DNA of 64,000 nucleotides. Source: Chaetoceros tenuissimus (taxonomy: Eukaryota; Bacillariophyta; Thalassiosirophyceae; Chaetocerotales; Chaetocerotaceae). This document shows positions 11,967 through 21,384 of this stretch, piece by piece (position 1 is the stretch's first letter; every line of letters begins with the position of its first letter). The position numbers and the translations under genes are program-made. The notes below the pieces were generated by a model. It was not told the origin of the DNA, did no database searches, and worked only from the letters and a program-made list of their open reading frames with translations. Location of the stretch: contig BLLK01000074.1 in the NCBI GenBank assembly GCA_021927905.1, positions 558,001 through 622,000 of the forward strand, read 5' to 3'.

Positions 11967-12460
11967 TGCTCTTTTGTTGTATTGTGAGAATTTGTTGTAT
12001 GCAAAAGAAATGCTGGAAACAAAAGCATAAAAGAATTCGGGTTTTGCGCTGTTTTCAATTACCGTTGAGACATTTCAAGGCTGTCTCATTAGACTAAAAT
12101 GGAGCTTTTTCTGACAAGATCAAACCGTTGATATTTTCTTTGATAAATTTAGCGGAGTAGTACGACTTCTAGAACATAGAACGGGTTTGTAAGGAATAAA
12201 TTAGCTGAGAAATGTTTTGGAAAAATCTTTGCAACGCATGATCAGAAAATCTCATAGAAAGATGTCAGGACAACCATTCATTCAAGATAACATATGAAGC
12301 CTTGGTTCCAGAGTCAATTGTCTAAGCTCTACGATGTTTGTGATATCTCTAGCTTATGAGGCCTTATAAAAACTACTTAGCCTATACTCAAGAAAGAAAC
12401 TTCTGGAATAGACACTTTCTACGAACTTGACTCGACTCAGTCTCTTCAATTGGTTGAAAA
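11967..12460. other. Divergent intergenic region
   Basis: About 490 bp between divergent genes. No repeat, RNA gene or recognisable site was found. Confidence 0.4.
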
Positions 12461-13822
12461 ATGACACAAAATGGAAAAGTTGCCCCATTCGCAGGTGAAG
12501 AATTTCTAGCATATATTCCTCCTTCTCATATCCGTGCATCTCGAACGATAGTGGCATCTTCGGTTATTCTCTTCGTGATTATATTTTATGTGATACCAAG
12601 ATATATTAAGAACCAAAAACAAAGTACAGATACAAACGTGAAGGAAAACGAAGAAACTCGAAAATCTTTCCAAGAGAATAGAAAAGAATCAGAAGATGTA
12701 TTTCATAGTTCAGAATCGGAACAGAATAAAGAGACTGATATGAAAGAATTACTGGAACTTTTCTTTATATTTCCAAAGGCACTTTATGCAATACTGATCT
12801 TTTCCTTGATTCTATTTTCCCCTCAGAATCATGAAACTGCAAGGCGGATATTTCAATCGCCTATGTTGCGTCCTCACGAATGTAAAACCATAATCGAAAT
12901 GGCAGAATCAGTTGCAACTAGAAAGTACAGGGAAGCAATAGCTACAAAGAATGAATTGGAAAATCAATATTTCAAGAATATGGATGACATACATCACATT
13001 GACAAACTATTACAGTGGCCAGAAGGATGGAGTAAAGATAGACATGGTTCATATCCTACTACAGATTTAAACCTTGCCACAGACTTTGATCAAAAGTCAA
13101 AGCGATATATTCAAACTGTCTTGGATGCAAGAGTTAGCCCTTTGTTGGAACGAATTTATGGAATAACGCAGGAAGCAATTAGAGCAGATGATATGTTTTT
13201 AGTAAGATATGATGGTAACGGACAGCAGCACTTGGCTAGACATCGTGATGGAACGATAATTTCAATTAATATATTACTCAATGGCGACTTTGAAGGAGGC
13301 GGTACAAAGTTCTTTCTTACGGAACAACTACAAGAAGATGTGGCTCGGCCTCGAATAGGAGAAGGAATCATTCACAATTCTGTGATAGAGCATGAAGGAC
13401 TTGCAACAACAAAAGGAACAAGATACATTCTAGTAGGCTTTTTGAATGTAGATCGAATGGATTCAAGGACTGGCAAATCTACAAATGTTGGCATATTTTC
13501 GACTTTCTTTTGCTTTCATTGGATGTCACATTTTCTATCGAATCGGGTGCCTGAATTCATTTCTACTTTGAATATACATGAGTTTGCCAAACAGATACTG
13601 ATAGATTTTTCATTTGTTCCAAAAATAATCAGCAAGCAATTTAACACTGTAGTTGACAGTCTCGCTCCTTTTGGAGTTGTGAAGTTGGTCCAAGAAGACA
13701 ATTATGAGAAATACCTCGATGCACTTGACAGATCATACGAAGCGAACACTCGAGGAAGTAAAGATTCAAGTAATTGGTTTGAAGGCAATCGCAATGATTT
13801 GATGCACAAAGGTAGAAAGTAA
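12461..13822 (+). CDS. Membrane-anchored 2OG-Fe(II) dioxygenase, prolyl-4-hydroxylase-like
   Basis: A single exon of 453 residues. Two hydrophobic segments near residues 27-47 (TIVASSVILFVIIFYVIP) and 100-118 (IFPKALYAILIFSLILF) flank a charged linker, placing the enzyme on an endomembrane. The oxygenase domain runs from about 150 to 330. It shows the 2-His-1-carboxylate set: His261 and Asp263 in ARHRDGT, His311 in IEHEGL, and Arg321 in GTRYILVGF for 2-oxoglutarate. The jelly-roll strands VRYDGNG, ISINILLNG and FEGGGTKFF are in the usual order. The substrate is unknown; prolyl residues of secretory proteins are typical of the family. A C-terminal ~120-residue extension has no recognised domain. 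All iron and 2OG ligands are present, so it should be active. Confidence 0.8.
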   Translation: MTQNGKVAPFAGEEFLAYIPPSHIRASRTIVASSVILFVIIFYVIPRYIKNQKQSTDTNVKENEETRKSFQENRKESEDVFHSSESEQNKETDMKELLELFFIFPKALYAILIFSLILFSPQNHETARRIFQSPMLRPHECKTIIEMAESVATRKYREAIATKNELENQYFKNMDDIHHIDKLLQWPEGWSKDRHGSYPTTDLNLATDFDQKSKRYIQTVLDARVSPLLERIYGITQEAIRADDMFLVRYDGNGQQHLARHRDGTIISINILLNGDFEGGGTKFFLTEQLQEDVARPRIGEGIIHNSVIEHEGLATTKGTRYILVGFLNVDRMDSRTGKSTNVGIFSTFFCFHWMSHFLSNRVPEFISTLNIHEFAKQILIDFSFVPKIISKQFNTVVDSLAPFGVVKLVQEDNYEKYLDALDRSYEANTRGSKDSSNWFEGNRNDLMHKGRK

Positions 13823-13946
13823 AGAGACTATATGTTATAATCAAATTACTGAATGCGTACATTACTTCATTTTATCGCTTATTATCACTATTTGTCTTTT
13901 ACTTTCCATAATCTTATCAAAACAAATTGACCTCCTATAATTATCT

Positions 13947-14879
13947 TTATCCTCTCATCCAGAACGACGACCGAGTTTGATACACTGATGTTATAAACTC
14001 ACTGGCTCGAGAAACATCAATATCATATGACAACAAATTACTCTCACGATGTTGTTCCTGACGATCTTCTTCAAAACCTTGCTCCTGTATCATTTCTGCA
14101 TTAGCTAGATCTATTGCTGCACGAACATCGGCCATTGAAGGTGTTTCCCCTCCCTTCATCAAAACTATAAGAAATAGTTCCCACTTCATGAGCATAGGGA
14201 ACTGTTCTTTCAGTTTCAAAACTTTGGGACGAGTGTAAATCAAAATATTGAAGACACCACCAAGAGGAAGTATAATCGCTTCGAGCCAGAATCTCCACTC
14301 AGAGTCAGACACATTCTGCCCAGATACTTGTTGTAACATCATGATCATTACTGGTAAGTATACCAAGAAAAATGATGAGACGTATAGTAGAGACTGATGG
14401 AATGCCTGCTTGGTTAAGATAAAATTGTTATTCCCTTTGCCTCTAGACTCGTTAGCTCCTTCTTCTTCTACTACTGCTTCTTCTTCTTGATCATTGTGCA
14501 GAGAGTCTCTATCAACCTCATCAGCAATTACTTCATTGTCTTGATTGTTCTCATTGATCTGACCGATCCCTCGTGCAGGGATATCAAGTTCGCGTTCTTG
14601 TTGATACACATGATGAGTAAACAAGTAAAGAATCACAACCAAAGCCACAAATGAAGCACCGAGAGCAATTCCACTATAAAGATATAAAGCATTTTTAATA
14701 TGCGGACTATCAATAGTTGTTTCACATATCTTCCCTCCTCCTTTCTTTCCTCTTCTTTTCTTTTTCAGAAAGCATTTTTGGATGAGGACAGACAGACGAC
14801 GTGAAGAAGTCAAATGAAGTCTACAGAAAGAATGAAGCGGAGCATCTCGAGTGTTACTTGTCTCATTGATTTGTTTCAA
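13947..14879 (-). pseudogene. 3' part of a 7TM receptor-like gene (TM5-TM7 and tail)
   Basis: The open frame is 310 codons, but family homology begins only at about 14740 with CETTIDSPHIKNALYLY. It continues through TM5 (GIALGASFVALVVILYLFT), a long Glu/Asn-rich third intracellular loop, TM6 (QSLLYVSSFFLVYLPVMIMM), TM7 (FWLEAIILPLGGVFNILIYT) and the conserved RPKV after TM7, then a cytoplasmic tail. TM1-TM4 are missing here. They lie about 3 kb away on the same strand at 17930-18447, with an unrelated plus-strand gene between. The ~50 residues before the homology (RRLSVLIQKCFLKKKRRGKK) are probably read out of sequence belonging to the intervening gene's upstream region. A truncated 3TM protein could still be made. 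Confidence 0.7.
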
Positions 14880-14908
14880 TCTATGTATAGGACTAGGATT
14901 AGGATACC

Positions 14909-17874
14909 ATGGCTAAAAAACGCAAATCTACATCTAGAAAAACTACATCTAGTAGTGCAGGTACAAAAGCTCGAAGGGTGAGTGTAGATGCTCAAGCAGA
15001 AGGACAAGCGAGAACAAGAAAGCAGAGAGCAGTGAAGACGAGTACACAACCGCAACTAGATACAATCTCTATTCCAGAGGTAAGTTATTCTAACCCTAAC
15101 TGAACAACACATTTTTTAACGAGAAGCTAACCTTATATTCTTCTAGTATCATATCAACATATCAGTAGGCACAACTCTTGAAAAGCAATTTCTAGATGAG
15201 CATGGGAACATTAGATTGTATGAGGGTTGCATCACAGAAATTGGAGAGAACAAGAAGGGAGAAGAGATTATGCGCATCGAGTATTCTGATGGCGATAATG
15301 AGCACCCTACTAAGGATGAGTTAGAAGCGCAAATAGAAGCAGGGCTAATAGATATTGCATCTATCAAAAATGCCAACGATGCGGATGCAGATGATGAAGA
15401 TTCAGATCCTCTTTCTCAAAGTCAAGCAGTTGATTCTCCCACGTGTGAGAGTACTGGATGTTGTTCAGGAGCTCCTCGTCCCAACTTTGTACCGGATCAT
15501 ATTCTTGATTCGGCCAATGGGGAGAATGCCGAAAACGATACCATGAGAGCTAAGCACTCTACAGGAGCAGTGAATACTGCATCACAGGACGACGATGAAG
15601 TAGATTTACCTCATCTTCTTAGGTATGACTCTGATGATGAAGATGAAGATGACTACAATGAGTTTCCTCAGAGAAAGACCCACGGGGAAAGGGCACCATC
15701 ACTAGATTTATCCGATGAGGATTACAAACCTGAAGAGGATCCAAATGAGTTTTCTGGAGACAAATCAGATGAAGTGATGAATGAACATAGTGGGGAAGTT
15801 GTAAGTCTTTTGATAAATTTTCACATTTCATATTCATGGATATGCTCACCTTGCATCTCAAATAGGGTACACTTCCTTTAGTTCAAAAGAGTAGAGCTGT
15901 TATTGTCAGATGGATTACTGAGGCACTCAACTTGACACCATGCACGATTTGTAATCAACCTTTCATGACAAAGGAAATGTATTTTTATTACAAACATTTG
16001 AACATATTGCATGGTAGGAAGATTCATCGTCAAGGCTACATGCATCCCCAATGCTGTACTCAAATATGTGCCGTGCATGGTCTTTCAAATTATGTATGTG
16101 CTGACCATATGAACTTTCTCAGAAACTGTGTTTCTGTTGAAAATGCCACTGGTGAGCTTATTCCACTACATGAAGATGCCGAGCTATTCAACAAACTTTG
16201 CAAGATTCTTCAAAAGAATTTTTATGCAGATGCAGACGTTGTGAAATTTCTTCCAAAGGTTCACTATTATGATAGTAAAGACAAACCGAATGTTGAGTCT
16301 AGCGATGAGCCAAATGTTGAGCCAAATGTGGAATCTAGAGATGAGCCAAATGTGGAATCTAGTGACGAGCCAAATGTTGAGTCTAGCAACAAGCCAAATG
16401 TTGAGAAATGGGAATTGGAAAAAATCCTCACTACTGAAGAGATCCTTCATCATAATTCCGAAAAGTGTAGTACCAACAATTGTAAACTGCCTGCATGCAC
16501 ACGCTATGTAAACACTGTAGATGAAACCAATATTTGGTATGGCTGTATTGACTGTCAATACAAGGTGAGTTTGATATTTGTTAGCCTGATTATCTCTTCA
16601 TTCAATTGTTCATCCTTTTAAATAATATAGGAATTTGGAGGGTGGCCGAATAAGACAGATGAGTTCCCGGTAGAATTCTTCGCCGAAGAAGATCTAGATA
16701 CCATGAAAGATCAATGTTCCTCTAATGGTTCTTTTGAATATCCTCTAAATATTCCAATCAAAACAAGCACTGGGGAGTTTGTCAATTTTGAGTCAAATGA
16801 ATGTGAGGGAAGTGTGATTCCTGCGTATAGAAACAAACTTGTTGTTTGCGGGAAACCAGTTCTTTTTGAAGGTGTATCTATACAAAAACGTAATGATCGT
16901 AATGACGACGTCTTCTTTTGCGATTGTGGCTTTGGGGAATGTTGGGAAATCCTTCAAAAGAATACTAGTTCATACTATCAAGATAAAGATTATCTTGTAG
17001 CTTACTGTAAGGAATGTGACAGTAGACCAATGATTTGTAAAAAGTGCCATCGTCAATTTGGTGAAACAACATATCCCAAGCAACTTGAAGGGAAGTGCCA
17101 AGACAACCAAAGTAAGTATTTTTGATATTTGTTCCTATCTAGCTATTTTGACCTTCTAATTGTATTTTGATTCTATTACAGAAATCATTCCAAATGTAAA
17201 AACTATATATTCTTGTGATGTCAAACGGGGTGACATTCGGTCTGCGGTCAGAGAATTGTTTAGAAATGAAAAGTCAGTTCTATCCGACCTTCTAAAAAAC
17301 AGCACCATTTTTGAAATAGGGATCACAAATCATCCAGAAAATCGTATTCCATTATCAATGGGTCTACATTCATCAAAAGATAAGATGTTTGCCAGATTTG
17401 TAGATAGCTTTGAGTATGTTCATGCTGTTGGAATCGAATTTGGGTAGAATGATTGAGCAATTAATGTATGAAGAGTTGGTTCATTCACATGCTGGTGTTT
17501 GTCTTGCATCACCAGAATTCTTTGGCCAAGGTGTCAGGGAAACACGAAACAATGACGGGTTGGAGAAATTTGTACCATACATCATTGGGGCGAAACCACT
17601 CCATAACTATTCCTGTAAATGTGATTTTTGCAATGGTAGAACTGGAAGAGAGAAAGCGAAAAAATTTGTGAAAGAGAAGGAGGCAGAGATGCAAAAATAC
17701 CAAATTTCAGCTACTCATGATAATGTTGAATCTTTGGGCGGTAGGTTTGAATCTATGGATAAAAAGCTTGCTGCTGTTGATAGTAAGTTGGATTCTCTTG
17801 TATCTTCGTTGAAAGCAAAGAACAAAGATGCAGAAAATATTACTGTATCAGATGATGGCGAATTAGAGGGTTAG
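14909..17874 (+). CDS. Five-exon protein: Tudor-like start, Cys-rich middle, possible GIY-YIG-like end
   Basis: Exons 14909-15079, 15147-15800, 15866-16564, 16631-17111 and 17182-17447 read continuously (about 756 residues) with canonical GT-AG introns of 65-70 bp. A basic N-terminus (MAKKRKSTSRKTTSSSAG) suggests nuclear entry. Residues about 60-110 (RLYEGCITEIGENKKGEEIM, then IEYSDGDNEHPTKDELEA) match the Tudor-like pattern F/Y-G-x-V...YxDGDxE...EL. A long acidic stretch follows, then a first Cys/His cluster (CTICNQPF...CCTQICAVHG). Next is a short tandem repeat of the type SSDEPNVE at about 16285-16405, then a second Cys cluster (FFCDCGFGECW, CKECDSRPMICKKCHRQFG). The last exon has IFEIGITNHPENR, resembling the YIG..R part of GIY-YIG nucleases (weak). 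At about 17440 the frame shifts by one: the next frame continues sensibly (RMIEQLMYEELVHSH, CKCDFCNG) to 17874. It sits inside a split 7TM gene. Confidence 0.6.
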
Positions 17875-17929
17875 TAATTTGTATTACTAGGGGTTAGTAT
17901 AATATATATAATAATAATAGTAATTTGTA

Positions 17930-18447
17930 AAAAGTGAAGTTCGCAGGATATGAACCGACTATACAAATTGTACCATGAATTTGCGGATTGATGCTTTTCG
18001 TAACTAAACAAGCAATGGCAAAGCTATAAGCAATGAGCGCAAATAAAATATGAAAGTATTTCTCTTCCTTTATAGCAAAGTCTCTAGGTGTCACCTTGTA
18101 CTTGATTCTCTTGAGAAAACGGTGTAAAGAACAAGAGATACCACCCCAACTAAGTGAACAAACCCAATAGCTTCACATGACTTGAATGAGCCAATGGCAA
18201 ACAACGCATCTGGATTTTCTTTGGGACTCGCAAATGGAGCAATCAGATGTGTGAATGAAAACAGTATATCAGCGATGCTCATTGCAAAAATAATCCTAGA
18301 ATACGGGGAAGCCAGTCCAGATCGAGTTCGTTCTGTGAGGATCATGGCTACAAGAACAGATGATGCAACACATGAAATAGACGCATTGATACATTTGATG
18401 ATTTGAGCGGCTTTGAGACTTGTTGTACTCATTGTTGTGAGTGGCAA
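17930..18447 (-). pseudogene. 5' part of a 7TM receptor-like gene (TM1-TM4)
   Basis: The ATG at 18447 opens with SLKAAQIIKCINASISCVAS and TM1, then SGLASPYSRIIFAMSIADIL (TM2) and a Cys-containing start of TM3 (SCEAIGFVHLVGVVSLVLYT). Around 18110 the frame is broken by a small deletion. Homology resumes in another frame as LKRIKYKVTPRDFAIKEEKY, TM4 and the second extracellular loop NPQIHGTICIVGSYP, ending near 17930. There it meets the 3' side of the intervening plus-strand gene. TM5-TM7 are absent here but present at 13947-14740 on the same strand. The overall pattern (TM2 with an SxAD-like motif, Cys at TM3, Cys in loop 2) is that of a G-protein-coupled receptor-like protein. Confidence 0.75.
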
Positions 18448-19182
18448 ACCATACTACTTTCGTCTCAACTAGCTATTAGAATATATGATGAATGGAAAAA
18501 CAAATAATCACTCTTTAAATGCTTGATGATGATACCGTCATACTAGACTCATTACCAGTTGTGTCATATAAGGCCTATTTGACACTGACGTATGCCTATC
18601 ATTGGATCGGCACACTCTCCATCTGAACAGATGCAATATTCATAGCATCTGCTCACTCTTTTACTATACCTACTCTAAATACACCTATTAAATATATTAT
18701 CATATATTCTGTGTATTCTCGTAGGTCTCTCAGGTTATTTTGCCCTTTTACGTGAAAGAATTAAATTCCTCTGCGCTACATTATGAAAACTACGTTGGCT
18801 AACAAGCTGCACAGATCGAGAAGATCCGTGGAACCGTCAACGATTTACCAAAGGATGTATTTCTCTTTGGTACTTCTTCCGTTGCTCGTTCTGGCCCATA
18901 TGATGTTGTTTGAGCTTTGAGAAACAAAAGACGCCTTTGAGCGTCTGGAAATACCAATCCTACTCGGACTATAATCCGAAACAAATTTCGCCGAAAAGTC
19001 AAATAGATCCTCCGAAAATCAATCTTGGGACATAATGACCGTCCACTTGACGGTCATACGAAAATTATATGTGGCTGCAGATGTTGAAGTTGGTACTGCA
19101 CTACATGTCAAAGAACAACGTTCCATGTTCTGTTCCACCTCTCCAGTATTATTTATAGACAGTATCTGATCATAATTCAACG
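18448..19182. other. Intergenic with one perfect hairpin
   Basis: About 730 bp with no gene. At 19035-19057 a perfect inverted repeat, ATGACCGTC / GACGGTCAT with a 5-base loop, stands 126 bp upstream of the next ATG. Otherwise AT-rich, without recognisable sites. Confidence 0.45.
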
Positions 19183-21310
19183 ATGAAACTAATTAGCTTC
19201 CTCCTCTTTACATACTCCATTGACAAATCATTTACCCATGCTCGTAGACTACAGAGCAACGGTAACAATAATGGAAATGGTAAAAATGTGTTTAAGGAAG
19301 AAATGTCCACCGTCGAAGGAGAAGATGTCACGTGTCTTTTCAATGGTGAGAGAACAAACAAAATTGATATTTTCTAATCTTTCATTCTTCGTTTTCATGA
19401 TAAACTCACACATGTCATTGAATCAAAGAGGACTTTGAATTGGGCACATTAATTATCGATGAGCCTGGAAAGTACAAACTCTGTGAAGACATTGTATTCG
19501 ACCCTATCCAAGACAAAGCTTTACCTGTTACTGAAATGTACCTGCCTGATTTTAATGTATACAATGAAAACGCCTATGGAATGGGATTTTTCGCAGCGAT
19601 TGCCATCTCTGCCTCTAATGTTGAGATTTATCTCAACAATCATTCCATTGAACAGTCGGCAAGTCATGCCTTGATGCAACGATTCTTTGCCATTATCGAG
19701 TTGGCGAATTCACCTTTTCTGCAGAGTGTCGGGCCAGCTCAATTTGTAGGAGAAGATGGATTTCAAGCTGCTTCCAATGTTTTGATTCAGGGACCTGGTA
19801 AAATTGGAAGGTCTGCGCATCATGGTGTACATGGAAATGAAAATCAAAATATTACTATCCGAGATGTCACATTTCAAGACTTTGAGGTTGCAGCTGTTGG
19901 TATGTCTTGGTTGAGCTCTTATCTTTCTTGTATGTATTTTTATTTTTACACTCATATACCTTTTCTTGAATCATAGCTCTGAATAATGTGGATAATGCAA
20001 TCATTGAACACAATACAATTCTAAATAACCGACATGATGTGCCCGTCATTGGGTCATTCTCTGCCGCAGCTCAGATCAGCCATTACGGAAAGGCTTTGAA
20101 AGCTATGAACTTTGGTATGAACCTGAAAGGAGTCTTTACCACTGCTGAAGAGGTTTACAATAGCCTCTCGGCCATGATTGAAAATACCTACTTTGTTGTA
20201 TCTCGAAACAAAGATTCAACATTTTTTGAAAAAAAGTTTCCCGACGAATACTTTTTGTTTCACAACAAGAATCAGGTTGTGGATGGTCCATGTTATGCAT
20301 TTGTCATTCATGGAAAAGGGCCAGCTGTCGGTGGATTTGGCTTTGAACTTGCAGAAAGTACCAAAATGTCCAGTAATATTCAAATCTCTGATAATACCAT
20401 TGATAATATCAAATGCTGGGAAAATGAGGTGCCGGCATTAATTGTAGATGACGTTGTACAAAATGATGCAAGAGGCGCAATGCTGCAACTCATCAAGTCT
20501 ACTTCGGAAGATAAATTCTTAGCTATCAATGATGATGGTACATACAAACGTAATCCAGTCGCGGACATGCAAATCATGACTGCAGCAGCTATTCAACAAG
20601 GTCTCTTAGTGAACGATCCGTTACTTCAAACTGTTGTCAATACTATCAGTCCATCGATAGTTGAGTGGGCAAGTAGCTCCAACAACATTCTCACTCCTCA
20701 CTACAGATGCAATGGTGACAGCATGCACCACACAATCAAAGGTATGAATATCATTCGCGTAGAGGACTGCGAGGGTTTTACAATTTCTGGTAATTCCATA
20801 AACGATATTGAAAATTTGAGCGATGAGCCATTTGATAATTGTTCTTCTTACCACTTGGGTGCAAGTATCGAGGACACAAGTACTCAAGTGGGAAGTGTAC
20901 GAGTTATATCTCTTGCTGCAGTTACTGGATACGTGACAGGCTCTCAGGCAAAATCTCAGATTGCTCAAAATGATTTGAGTAATGTAACTGGTCAAATCAT
21001 TATTGGAATAGATATCCAAGGCAAAAGTGATTCATGTTTCATTGATTCCAATGTATTTGATGAGTCTTTCCTCCCAAGAGATAATGTTGAGAAAAGCATT
21101 GCTATTCGTCTTCGTGAATATGTAGATAGTTCAGTGGATGGATCCCAAGCTATTGAGATCGGACCTAATAACAATATTGATGAAACTCAAATTGAAATGT
21201 TGAATGGTTCTACTGATTCGGAGCACATGAGAAAGTTGGCCGAGTTACATAAGAAAATGAACATTGGTATTGAGTGGAAGTTGGGAGCTTGTCCTTTTGG
21301 AAGAAGATGA
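19183..21310 (+). CDS. Secreted right-handed beta-helix-like protein, three exons
   Basis: Exons 19183-19345, 19429-19899 and 19977-21310 give about 655 residues, with GTGAGA and GTATGT donors and in-frame junctions (NEDFELG; VAAVALNNVD). A signal peptide, MKLISFLLFTYSIDKSFTHA, opens the protein. The body repeats short strand-turn units typical of parallel beta-helices: NVEIYLNNHSIEQSASH, NVLIQGPGKIGRSAHHGVHG, NITIRDVTFQDFEVAAV, NAIIEHNTILNN, NIQISDNTIDNI, GFTISGNSINDIENLS. The Asn-rich stacks support a pectate-lyase/PbH1-like fold. A catalytic triad cannot be named, so polysaccharide binding or cleavage is only possible. The C-terminus is short and unremarkable. Extracellular or cell-wall location is inferred. 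Confidence 0.75.
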
Positions 21311-21384
21311 ATAAGTACAAATTTTCAAAACTTTGTTCGAAATAAAAATATAAAGAGTTTACATGTTTACAATGAGTACAGATT

